From: Streptomyces lavendofoliae
GTDB taxonomy: Bacteria; Actinomycetota; Actinomycetes; Streptomycetales; Streptomycetaceae
Reading direction: 5' to 3'
Length of the DNA: 57,711 nt
NCBI RefSeq assembly: GCF_014649735.1
Contig: NZ_BMTP01000025.1
Location: forward strand, 1-57,711
This document shows, piece by piece, positions 1-7,839 of the stretch; the first letter of the stretch is position 1; each line of letters opens with the position of its first letter. Below the pieces are notes generated by a model. The model was given only the letters and a program-made list of their open reading frames with translations, was not told the origin of the DNA and searched no databases. A program made the translations under genes and the position numbers.

Positions 1-312
1 AGTCATGCCGGGCCCGGAGGCCAGCGGCCCTCTTGCAGGACCGCGAAGAAGATAACGGGGGGGTACGGGGCGCGGGGGAGTCGACCGCCCGTCAGAGGCC
101 GGGCGGGGGCGGCGCGGCGGTCCATGATCAATGTGCCATGCTTGGGACAGAACCCTTGCCGTACGGCAATACTTGTCGTTTGACAACGGCGGCACCCAGG
201 CAAGAACCTGACCCCAGCGCCGTGGCAGGTCGAGTCGGGTGCGATCCGGTGGTGGCACTGACAGAAGGAATGGTGAACGTTGCACAGGCAGTCCCCCCGC
301 GGCCGACGCCGG
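1..312. other. Left-edge region without a supported gene
   Basis: I see no convincing coding sequence here. The short open frames have no recognisable domain. The stretch holds two adjacent palindromes at 156-169 and 173-186, listed separately. It lies beyond the 3' end of the MarR gene, so the palindromes may belong to a gene outside the window. Confidence 0.5.
156..186. promoter_or_regulatory. Two adjacent palindromes, possible regulator-binding sites
   Basis: TTGCCGTACGGCAA at 156-169 is a perfect 14-bp palindrome. TTGTC-GTTT-GACAA at 173-186 is a second inverted repeat 3 bp away. Spaced dyads of this size are typical of MarR or TetR operators, and a MarR gene ends about 130 bp away. Which gene they control is unknown, and a termination role is possible. 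Confidence 0.4.
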
Positions 313-855
313 TCAAGCGGTCTCCGTCACACCGCCGGAACCCTCGGTCCGGGAAGGGAAACCGTTCGCGGCGCGCCGGAAGCCGATCAGGCCCTGGACG
401 AGAGCCGCTCTGGCCGTTGGCGTCATGGATGCCATGACCTCCGCCAACATGGTCTCGCGCCGGGCCCGCAGGTCGGAAAGGTAGCTCGCTCCCTGGGCGG
501 TCAGCCGCAACTGCAACTCGCGGCGACTGGCCGAACTGAGTGAGCGCTCGATGAAGCCCAGCGCCTGAAGCCGGTCGCACATACGGCTGATGGATGAAGG
601 GGCCGATCCGAGTACCTCGCCCAGCGTTCTGAGATTGATGCCCTCGTGCTGATCCAATACGTACAGAACCTTCAGCTGCGACGATGAAACCGGCGCTGTC
701 GCCACTTCGTCCCGGCTGCGACTGCACAGCAGTTCAAACAGATCAGCCACTTCCCGGGCTTCCCGTGCGGCAATCTCCCGGTCGGCGCCGGCGGACCCCT
801 GAGAACGTGTGCCCTGCGATACGGCACTCGACAGTCCGGTCAGATGCTGCGGCAT
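313..855 (-). CDS. MarR-family transcriptional regulator
   Basis: This 180-residue protein has the MarR layout of helices flanking a winged helix-turn-helix. Residues about 57-125 carry SSSQLKVLYVLDQH, the recognition region SAPSSISRMCDRLQ and the wing with ERSLSSASRRELQLRLT. MarR proteins are dimeric DNA-binding repressors or activators that often sense small phenolic ligands or oxidants. The ATG at 855 was chosen because AAAGGAGG lies about 13 bases upstream. The frame is open further upstream, but that part overlaps the divergent phosphatase and looks non-coding. Only 54 bp separate it from the phosphatase start at 910, so both promoters share this gap and MarR could control the phosphatase. 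The ligand is not predictable. Confidence 0.85.
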   Translation of the reverse strand: MPQHLTGLSSAVSQGTRSQGSAGADREIAAREAREVADLFELLCSRSRDEVATAPVSSSQLKVLYVLDQHEGINLRTLGEVLGSAPSSISRMCDRLQALGFIERSLSSASRRELQLRLTAQGASYLSDLRARRETMLAEVMASMTPTARAALVQGLIGFRRAANGFPSRTEGSGGVTETA

Positions 856-909
856 CAGAGTCCGTCCCCCTCCTTTGCTTCTCTCTCCCCGAACAGGCGG
901 TAACCGACG

Positions 910-2073
910 GTGGGCAGATCCAGGGTCGAACGCGCATTGCGCCGAGCAGAGCCCCACGCTCTTCTCGAAGTGGTGCGAAAGGCGATCACCGAAGACTTCG
1001 CGGCGATCTCCGTCGACCTCCTCATGGCGGACTACGCGATGACCATACTGCAACCGCTCCAGGCGCTCTCTTACACCACCGGGCCGATTCCGGTGAACGG
1101 CAGCCCGTCCGGCCGTGCGTTCAGTTCCCAGCAGCCGTACGTCGAAACCGACGCGCACGCCGGCCACGTGACGGTGCACCTGCCCGTCAGTGTGCGCGGA
1201 GACCGCCTGGGAGTCCTTGCCGTACGCCTGCGGCTCGAACACTTCTCCTCGGAATCACCCCAAGAACTACAGGACATCGCCGAAATCCTCGGGCACGCCA
1301 TCGTCGTCGCCGAACGGGACACCGACCTGTACCTCCAGGCCCGCCGCGCCAGCCGGCTCACGCTCGCCGCCGAGATGCAGTGGCAACTGCTGCCCGGCCG
1401 GTCCTGCGCCCGGCCCGAGTACGAGATCGGCGCGCAGCTCGAACCCGCCTACGGGATCTTCGGGGACAACTTCGACTGGTCCAGCACCGCCGATCACCTC
1501 ACCCTGACCGTGACCAACGGCATGGGAGCGGGCATCGAGGCCGCCCTGCTCACCAACCTCGCCGTCAACGCCCTGCGCAATGCCCGCCGCGGCGGCCTGT
1601 CCCTAGCGGACCAGGCATATCTGGCCGACCAGGCCATTTACGGTCATTACCGGGGACGGGCCCATCTCTCCACCTTGCTGCTGCGTTTCGACCTCGCCAC
1701 CGGCGAGACACAGATCATCGACGCGGGGTCCCCGAAAATGTGGCTCCTGCGGCAGGGAAAACCCGAAGAGATCGAATGCGAAGCGCAATTGCCGCTCGGA
1801 ATGTTCGAAGACACCCACTACACCACACAGCATTTCCGGACCCAGCCCGGCGACCGGCTCCTCTTCATCAGCGACGGGGTCTACGACGTCGCCTCCGCGG
1901 CCGGGGAACGTTACAGCGAGAAGGCCCTGGCCCGTGCCATCCTTGGCACCCGGCTGCTCCCCCCTTCCCAGGTCCCCCGCGCCATCCTCCAGGAACTGGT
2001 CGGCCATCGCGCCCCTGCCGACGCCTCCGACGACGCCATGGTCGTGTGCCTCGACTGGCACGGCCGGCCGTGA
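910..2073 (+). CDS. SpoIIE/PP2C-type phosphatase-like protein with GAF-like N-terminus, altered metal motif
   Basis: The protein has 387 residues. The N-terminal half (about 20-145) looks like a GAF sensor domain and the C-terminal half (about 155-385) is a SpoIIE-type PP2C domain. Such proteins dephosphorylate STAS anti-sigma antagonists in partner-switching systems. FGDNFDW keeps the first aspartates, and SDGVYD and SDDAM keep the later ones. The usual D-V-x-G-H-G motif reads TNGMGAG, so a metal-binding Asp is Asn and the His is Ala. Activity may therefore be weak or lost. The GTG at 910 is the first start after an in-frame TAA at 901. The gene is divergent from the MarR gene and followed codirectionally by a second phosphatase. 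Confidence 0.8.
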   Translation: MGRSRVERALRRAEPHALLEVVRKAITEDFAAISVDLLMADYAMTILQPLQALSYTTGPIPVNGSPSGRAFSSQQPYVETDAHAGHVTVHLPVSVRGDRLGVLAVRLRLEHFSSESPQELQDIAEILGHAIVVAERDTDLYLQARRASRLTLAAEMQWQLLPGRSCARPEYEIGAQLEPAYGIFGDNFDWSSTADHLTLTVTNGMGAGIEAALLTNLAVNALRNARRGGLSLADQAYLADQAIYGHYRGRAHLSTLLLRFDLATGETQIIDAGSPKMWLLRQGKPEEIECEAQLPLGMFEDTHYTTQHFRTQPGDRLLFISDGVYDVASAAGERYSEKALARAILGTRLLPPSQVPRAILQELVGHRAPADASDDAMVVCLDWHGRP

Positions 2074-2210
2074 CGGACCGACGCCCCGCCGGGCCGGCGC
2101 CGGCCACGGGCTGTTGCCAGTCGGGGCAGGTACTCGGCGCGGAGCGAGGGGAAGCGTAGCCGTAGCCACTGGCGCCCGACGAGTCCGACGGCGGGCCGGA
2201 AGGAGCAGGG

Positions 2211-3506
2211 ATGGACGATTTCGAGGTGGACCAGGTGGTCCAGCGGGCGCTGGACCGGCTGACCCTCCTGGCGGAGACCACCACCGCCATGACGAGCACG
2301 CTCGACCCCTATGCCGCGGTACGGCGGGTGTGCCGCATCCTCGTCCCCCAGTTGGCCGACTGGTGTGCGGTCGACCTGATCGAGGACGACGGCCGTCCGC
2401 GCCGGGTCAGCGTCGTCCACCGCGATCCCGGAACTCTGCCGGTCGGCGGACTGACCGGCCTGCTGCCGGACATCCCCGAGAAGCCCGTCGGCCCACTGTC
2501 ACGCGTGCTCGGCGGGGCCGGCCCCCTGCTCCTGACCGCCGCCGACATCCCCGGACCCCACGAGGCCGCCGACCCGTTGCACGCGCGTCAGCTCGAACTG
2601 TTCGAGCAGCTCGGCACCCATACCGCCGTCGTGGCCCCGGTACGCGCACGCCGGCAGGTCCTCGGGGCCCTGACCATCGGCCGCTCCGCCGACCGCGCCC
2701 CGCTCACCCCCGACGACCTCGCCATGGTCGAGGACCTGACACACCGCGTCGCCCTCGGCGTGGACAACGCCCGGTTGCACCGCGAGACCCAGCACATCGC
2801 CGAGCGCCTCCAGCGCTCCCTGCTGCCCACCCTGCCCCAGACCGGCCCGCTGCGGCTGGCCGCCCGCTACGCACCCGCCGCCACCACCGCCGAAGTGGGC
2901 GGCGACTGGTACGACAGCTTCCGCCTGCCCAACGGCAGCACGACCATGATCATGGGTGACGTCACCGGACACGACCTGCGCGCCGCGATCACCATGAGCC
3001 AGCTGCGCAACATGCTGCGCGGCATCGGGTGCGACCGCCAGGAGCCACCGGGCCACATCCTGCGCCGCCTCGACCTCGCTCACCAGTCGCTCTACCCCCA
3101 TGCCACCGCCACCTGCCTGTACGCCCTCCTCGACCAGGACGACGGCGGAGCCTGGGCGGTCACCTACTCCAGCGCGGGCCACCCGCCGGCGCTGCTCATC
3201 ACCCACGAGGGCGACACCCGCTACCTCGAAGGCGGCCGTGGCCTGCTCCTCGGGGTCGACCCCCACAGCCCGCGCGGCCACGCCACCGAGACCCTGCCCG
3301 CCCGTTCCACCCTGCTGATGTACACCGACGGGCTGATCGAGCGCCGGGGCGAGGACCTCACCCATGGCATGACCCGGCTGCGACAGCACGCGGCGGCACT
3401 CGCGCGCGAACAACTCGACACCTTCTGCGACGAGTTGCTCACCGGCATGACCACCGACCACGCCGACGACATCGCCCTCCTCGCCGCGCGCGTCCCCGCC
3501 TCGTAG
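2211..3506 (+). CDS. GAF domain SpoIIE-family protein serine phosphatase
   Basis: This 431-residue protein has an N-terminal GAF domain (about 10-195) and a C-terminal SpoIIE/PP2C phosphatase domain (about 200-428). All catalytic motifs are intact: VGGDWYD, MGDVTGHD, YTDGLIE and HADDIALL. The family removes phosphate from the serine of anti-sigma antagonists, freeing them to bind anti-sigma factors. There is no membrane segment, so it should act in the cytoplasm in response to a GAF-bound ligand or protein. GGAAGGAGCAGGG immediately precedes the ATG at 2211. It lies 137 bp downstream of the degenerate phosphatase and may be cotranscribed with it. Confidence 0.88.
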   Translation: MDDFEVDQVVQRALDRLTLLAETTTAMTSTLDPYAAVRRVCRILVPQLADWCAVDLIEDDGRPRRVSVVHRDPGTLPVGGLTGLLPDIPEKPVGPLSRVLGGAGPLLLTAADIPGPHEAADPLHARQLELFEQLGTHTAVVAPVRARRQVLGALTIGRSADRAPLTPDDLAMVEDLTHRVALGVDNARLHRETQHIAERLQRSLLPTLPQTGPLRLAARYAPAATTAEVGGDWYDSFRLPNGSTTMIMGDVTGHDLRAAITMSQLRNMLRGIGCDRQEPPGHILRRLDLAHQSLYPHATATCLYALLDQDDGGAWAVTYSSAGHPPALLITHEGDTRYLEGGRGLLLGVDPHSPRGHATETLPARSTLLMYTDGLIERRGEDLTHGMTRLRQHAAALAREQLDTFCDELLTGMTTDHADDIALLAARVPAS

Positions 3507-3590
3507 CGGGCGCGCCGCCAGGGGGCGGGCGCCGGCCACCCACGCGCGGCCGGGAACGGGGCGACCGACGTACCGTCACCCGGTCGGGTG

Positions 3591-3862
3591 CTACTCCTCG
3601 GCGCGCTGTCCCGCCCTCACCGGGACGACGGCGATGCCTGAGTCGCCGGTGAAGCACAGACCGATCGCCCCACCCCCGGCCCTCCGCACGCGGCGTGGGC
3701 CCGGCGCACCAGGCCACGCAGCCAGAGCGTCACCGGACTGGTGCCGCCCCCGGCGAAGGCGCGGAACTCCGCGCTGACGCGGGCGCGGCGGACGACCTCC
3801 CGCCCGCCCTCCACCGTGGGGAAGGCCCCGTCCGTCCCTTCCCGCCGGCGGCCGGGTCCCAC
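3591..3862 (-). pseudogene. Dienelactone hydrolase family remnant, frameshifted
   Basis: On the minus strand one frame reads FRAFAGGGTSPVTLWLRG and ends in CGGPGVG. The continuing family signature AIGLCFTG lies in the next frame. The break falls in a G run near 3669 and is explained by loss of one G. Together they match the central part of dienelactone hydrolase-family proteins, where GxCFTGG surrounds the nucleophile. The N-terminus and most of the part after the nucleophile are missing. I infer a decayed gene fragment rather than a functional enzyme. A sequencing error could explain the frameshift but not the missing ends. Confidence 0.6.
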
Positions 3863-3940
3863 CCCGCGTCAGGCGTGGGGAGGCGAGCCGGCCGCCGGGC
3901 GAGCCGGCCGCTGGCGCGCGGCCGGCGGCCGGTCGCCCGG

Positions 3941-5080
3941 TCAGGCGGTGTGGAGCCGGAGGCCGTAGCGCCCGAGGATCTCGTTGACGGGCTGGAACCA
4001 CGTCTCACCGCCGGAGGAGCAGTTGCCCCACCCGCCGGAGGTGACGCCCTGGGCCTGGTCACCGCTGATGAAGGACCCACCCGAGTCGCCGCCCTCGGCG
4101 CACACACTGGTCTTGGTCATCTGGTGCACCGCGCCCTGGCTGTAGTTGACGGTCTCGTTCTTCGCCAGCACGGTGCCGCAGTGCCACCGCGTCGTCGAGC
4201 CCGACCGGCAGACGGAGGCGCCGACGGGCGCCTCGGCCGAACCGCGCACCAGGCGGTCCGGCACCGTGCCCCAGCCGAGCACCACCGGGACCGTCCACCA
4301 ACCGCTGTGGATGCTCACGTACGCGTAGTCGTCACCGGGGAAGGAGGAACCCTGGAACGTCCCCATCGCGGACCCGTCCCAGCCGCGCACGGCGGCCCCG
4401 GCGCGACCGCAGTGGCCGGCGGTGACGAAGCCCCCGTGCACGGAGAAGCCGATGGAACAGCGGACGTTGCCGGTGTAGTACGGGTCGCCGCCGACGGTGC
4501 CCGCCGCGTACGTGACCGGGGCGCGTTCCGTCTCGGTGACCGTGACCGGCCCGGTCAGGCGGGCCCGTTCGAGGAAGGCCCGAACGGCGGGGCCGTCCCG
4601 GTCGGCGCGCACCACGGTGACGACGACGCGGTCGGCCCGGGGGTCGACGTGCCAGCCGGCCACCCCGGCGGGCGCGCGCAGGGCGTCGAGCCGGCTCTTG
4701 ACGCGGTCGAGGAGGGCCGCGCCGTACCGCACGAGCCGGGTCTCCGCGCCGAGCGCCTTCACCTCCGCGGCCTTCGCGCGGTCGGTGAGGGCGACGACGA
4801 GGCGCCCCTTCGCCGGGTCGAACCAGGAGCCGCCGTACGCCGGTCCGGCGGCGCTCCGCGCCCGCTCGTCGACCGCCATCGCGGTGCGCTCGGCCAGCAG
4901 CCGCCGCTCGGCCTGTTGCCGGGTCAGCCCCAGGTCGAGGCGCATGCCGTCGATGAGGCCGGCCGCGGCCGGCCGGATGGTGTCCGGGGTCCCGGCGGCG
5001 GCCTGGGGACCGGTGCCGCTCAGGGCGGCGGTGAGGAGTAACGCCGCGGCGGCGGCACGCAGGACGGTCAGGCGTCTCAT
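3941..5080 (-). CDS. Secreted streptogrisin-type serine protease (S1 family)
   Basis: This is a 379-residue preproprotein of the chymotrypsin-like streptogrisin / alpha-lytic protease group. A signal peptide ends near residue 29. A prodomain follows (about 30-185, including LIDGMRLDLGLTRQQAERRL) that acts as a folding chaperone. The mature protease has TAGHCG (His), DDYAYV (Asp) and GGDSGGS (Ser) plus paired cysteines. The ATG at 5080 has GGAGG four bases upstream. An upstream in-frame ATG at 5146 would add 22 residues without a secretion signal and is unlikely. A perfect LacI-type palindrome lies 52 bp upstream, suggesting carbon-source control. It should degrade extracellular protein. Confidence 0.93.
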   Translation of the reverse strand: MRRLTVLRAAAAALLLTAALSGTGPQAAAGTPDTIRPAAAGLIDGMRLDLGLTRQQAERRLLAERTAMAVDERARSAAGPAYGGSWFDPAKGRLVVALTDRAKAAEVKALGAETRLVRYGAALLDRVKSRLDALRAPAGVAGWHVDPRADRVVVTVVRADRDGPAVRAFLERARLTGPVTVTETERAPVTYAAGTVGGDPYYTGNVRCSIGFSVHGGFVTAGHCGRAGAAVRGWDGSAMGTFQGSSFPGDDYAYVSIHSGWWTVPVVLGWGTVPDRLVRGSAEAPVGASVCRSGSTTRWHCGTVLAKNETVNYSQGAVHQMTKTSVCAEGGDSGGSFISGDQAQGVTSGGWGNCSSGGETWFQPVNEILGRYGLRLHTA

Positions 5081-5131
5081 GATTCCTCCGATGGACGACG
5101 GGGGGGCCGGCGGTCGTCGGCCCAACAGTCG

Positions 5132-5145
5132 TGAGAGCGCTCTCA
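5132..5145. promoter_or_regulatory. LacI-family-type operator palindrome upstream of the protease gene
   Basis: TGAGAGCGCTCTCA is a perfect 14-bp palindrome centred on CG. It differs from the Streptomyces CebR box (TGGGAGCGCTCCCA) at two symmetric positions. It lies 52 bp upstream of the protease ATG and about 250 bp upstream of the divergent reductase. A LacI/GalR-family repressor site is the best explanation. The regulator is not encoded in the window. Confidence 0.65.
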
Positions 5146-5391
5146 ACGCCGCCAGGCTAGTCGGGTCGACTTGTCAGGTCCATACCATCGCGGGGGTGCG
5201 ACCGCGCCAGTCGCCCTCCCGCGCACGCGTACGGTCCCGCCTCCGCCCCCGCTTCTGCGGTGCCCGTCGCCAGGGGCGTGTCCGAAAGTGTGCGTGGCGT
5301 GTCGTTTCCGCCGCTCGTCCGAGGGGCTGATCGCGACCAGGATGGTCAGGACGGATACCAGCTCACGACGGAGCAACTCGGGGGAGCACCC

Positions 5392-6420
5392 ATGGAATCG
5401 AACAAGACGGTGGCGGTGTACGGCGCTTACGGACACACGGGACGCTTCGTGGTGGCGGAGCTGACGAGACGTGGATTCGTGCCGGTCCTGGTCGGCCGCG
5501 ATGCGGGCAGGCTTAAGGACCTGGCGTACGAGACGGGGCTGAACGCCCGTCCGGCGCCGGTCGACGACCCACTGGCGCTCGACCGCGCGCTGGCCGGCGC
5601 GGCCGCCGTGATCAACTGCGCCGGTCCCTTCGCCACGACGGCCGCCCCGGTGATCGAGGCGGCCCTGCGGGCCGGGGTGCCGTACCTGGACGTGGCGGCC
5701 GAGATCGAGGCCAACGCCGACACCTTCGCGCGCTTCGCGGAGCGTGCGGCGGACGCGCGTGCGGTGATCGTCCCGGCGATGGCCTTCTTCGGCGGGTTCG
5801 GCGACCTGCTCGTCACGGCGGCCATGGGCGACTGGACCGGCGCCGACGAGGCGCACGTCGCGTACGGGTTGAGCCACTGGCACCCCACCGCCGGTACGCG
5901 CTCGGCGGGCGCGGTGTCCCGGCGGCGGCGGGGCGGCCGGCGCGTCCGCTACGCCAACGGGCGGCTGGAGCACCGCGACGACGCCGCGCCGACCCAGGAC
6001 TGGGACTTCCCCGCGCCCATGGGCCCGCGCCCCGTGATCGCGGAGTTCACCATGGCCGACGTCGTGACCGTACCCAGCCACCTGCCGATCCCCGAAGTGC
6101 GCACCTACATGACCGTCGAGGCGGCCCGCGACGTCGTGGCCGAGGACGCGCCGGCGCCGGCCGCGGTCGACGAGCAGGGGCGATCGGCCCAGACCTTCCT
6201 GGTCGACGTCGTCGTGCGCTCCGGCGACGAGGAACGGCGTGCCGTGGCGCGGGGTCAGGACATCTACGCGGTCACCGCGCCTTTGGTGGTCGAAGCGGTC
6301 GACCGCGTCCTGTCGGGGCGGACCCGCGCGGTGGGGGTCGCCTCGGCGGGCAAGATCTTCGACGCGCCCGACTTCCTGCGCGCGCTGTCCCCGCACATCG
6401 CCCTGGAGCTGCGCTCGTAG
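5392..6420 (+). CDS. NAD(P)-binding saccharopine dehydrogenase family protein
   Basis: The protein has 342 residues. VAVYGAYGHTGRFVV at the N-terminus is a Rossmann nucleotide-binding loop of the saccharopine dehydrogenase / trans-acting enoyl reductase type. INCAGPFATTAAPVIEAAL and YLDVAAEIEA are further family signatures. Members reduce varied substrates and the substrate cannot be named here. The ATG at 5392 is preceded by GGGGGAG. The frame is open further upstream but has no family similarity there. The gene is divergent from the protease and has no obvious operon partner. A secondary-metabolite tailoring or detoxification role is possible but only inference. Confidence 0.8.
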   Translation: MESNKTVAVYGAYGHTGRFVVAELTRRGFVPVLVGRDAGRLKDLAYETGLNARPAPVDDPLALDRALAGAAAVINCAGPFATTAAPVIEAALRAGVPYLDVAAEIEANADTFARFAERAADARAVIVPAMAFFGGFGDLLVTAAMGDWTGADEAHVAYGLSHWHPTAGTRSAGAVSRRRRGGRRVRYANGRLEHRDDAAPTQDWDFPAPMGPRPVIAEFTMADVVTVPSHLPIPEVRTYMTVEAARDVVAEDAPAPAAVDEQGRSAQTFLVDVVVRSGDEERRAVARGQDIYAVTAPLVVEAVDRVLSGRTRAVGVASAGKIFDAPDFLRALSPHIALELRS

Positions 6421-6562
6421 CCGAGAGCCGGTGCCTCGGGGCCGGCCCGCCGGCGCGCCGGGCGGGTACCCGGCCCGGAGCGAAAGCCGCGACCGGCCCG
6501 GCGGCCCCGCCCGCCGGCACGCCCCCGCGGACCGGTCATCGCCCGGTCGAGGGCCCTGCGTG

Positions 6563-7042
6563 TCACAAGGGCACGGACTCGGCCAGCGGTGAGCCGATCG
6601 CTATGTGCCAGGAGGGCGAAGGGTCGAGGCGTGGCCCCTCGGCGGACGCGTCCGCGGCCGGGGCCGTGACCGCGGCCGGGGCCGGCGCGAGGACGGCGAA
6701 GGAGTCGTCGGTCGGTCGCGCGGGGTCCGTCATGCCGTCGGTGTCGCTCCACCGCTGGAGCACGGTGTGGAAGGCGGTCAGCGTCATCCGGCGGCCAGGT
6801 TCGGGTACAGGTGCGTCTCGCGGTCGAGGGCGATCGGCCACCTCCGCGGCCGGCTCCTCCCGCCACTGCGCCTGACGCTCCAGGAAGCGGGCGAGCAGGG
6901 CGGGGGTCCGCAGGACCGACTGCGCCACGCGCGAAGCCCGGTCGGCGTGGCCGGCGCAGGCGCCGATCCGTGCGGGCCCCCGGCCGGACATGCGCCGCCC
7001 GGTCGCCTCGGCCCGACCGTGAATTGGTATGGACATGTCCAA
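6563..7042 (-). pseudogene. TetR-family regulator remnant, C-terminal part only
   Basis: The minus-strand frame contains SVLRTPALLARFLERQAQW, then a second helix ending in LQRWSDTDGMTDPARPTDDSF. This helical pattern, with a tryptophan at the end of each helix, matches the ligand-binding C-terminal domain of TetR/AcrR regulators. The N-terminal helix-turn-helix is absent. Upstream sequence instead runs into the palindromes before the LPMO gene. I infer a truncated relic. It could be an intact unrelated 159-residue protein, but base composition and the lack of an RBS argue against this. Confidence 0.45.
7031..7040. promoter_or_regulatory. Palindrome GGACATGTCC upstream of the LPMO gene
   Basis: A perfect 10-bp palindrome, flanked by ATTGGTAT on the left and AAT on the right, lies 25 bp before the DasR-like site. 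It may be a second regulator site or part of the promoter of the chitin-use genes. No known consensus was matched. Confidence 0.3.
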
Positions 7043-7062
7043 TCAGCGGGTCTAGCCTCACA

Positions 7063-7078
7063 CTTGGTCTAGACCGCA
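7063..7078. promoter_or_regulatory. DasR-responsive element-like (dre) site
   Basis: The core GGTCTAGACC at 7066-7075 is a perfect palindrome and matches the centre of the DasR consensus ACTGGTCTAGACCACT. Twelve of the 16 positions agree. DasR is the GntR-family repressor of chitin and N-acetylglucosamine genes in Streptomyces. The site lies about 120 bp upstream of an AA10 LPMO gene that is followed by a GH18 chitinase, which fits this role well. Confidence 0.7.
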
Positions 7079-7199
7079 GCGGCCGTCGTCCACCGGATCA
7101 TCCCTGCCCTGCCGCCCCCACCCCCTGTCGCTCCACCGGCAGCGCGTCGCGGGACCACGTCCGCTCCTCACCGGAACACCAGGACCTCGGGAGCGCACC

Positions 7200-7790
7200 A
7201 TGCAGCGGAAGCTCACCTCGTTACTCGTCGGCCTCGGGCTGCTCGGCGGCACCTTCCTCGCCACCGCCGGCACCGCCCAGGGCCACGGCTACACCGACTC
7301 GCCCGTCAGCCGGCAGCAGTTGTGCGGCAACGGCACCGTCCGTGGCTGCGGCCAGATCCAGTGGGAGCCGCCCAGCGTGGAGGGGCCCAAGGGCTTCCCC
7401 ACCCGCGGCCCGGCGGACGGACGCATCTGCGCGGGCGGCAACGGCCGCTTCTCCGAACTGGACGACCCGCGCGGCGGCGCATGGCCCGCCACCGCCCTGG
7501 CGGCGGGCTAGAACCACACCTTCGTCTGGCGGATCAGCGCACGCCACGCCACCACCGACTTCCGTTACTACGTCACCAAGGACGGCTGGGACCCCACCAA
7601 GCCGCTGACAAGGGCCGACCTCGATCCGCAGCCCTTCCTGACGGTGCCCTTCGGCGGCCGGCTCCCCGGATCCACGGTCAGCCACACCGGGGTGCTGCCG
7701 CACAAGACCGGTCGTCACCTCATCCTCGGCGTCTGGAACATCGCCGACACCGGCAACGCCTTCTACGCCTGCTCCGACGTGCGGTTCTGA
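7200..7790 (+). pseudogene. Chitin-type AA10 lytic polysaccharide monooxygenase with in-frame TAG
   Basis: Reading from ATG 7200 gives a signal peptide ending AQG, then the mature N-terminal histidine (HGYTDSPVSR) of the copper brace. Codon 104 (7509-7511) is TAG. After it the same frame continues with NHTFVWRISARHATTDFRYY, including the second copper-brace histidine, and ends NAFYACSDVRF at a TGA at 7788. The total of 196 codons equals the normal length of single-domain chitin-active AA10 enzymes. Relatives usually carry Gln at this position, so CAG to TAG by one C-to-T change is the simplest explanation. It may be a recent pseudogene, a sequencing error or a readthrough site. The next gene is a GH18 chitinase 49 bp downstream. 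Confidence 0.85.
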
Positions 7791-7839
7791 GCCGGACCCC
7801 GCAGCGAACCGCAGACCGGACCCTGGAAGGGAGACACCC

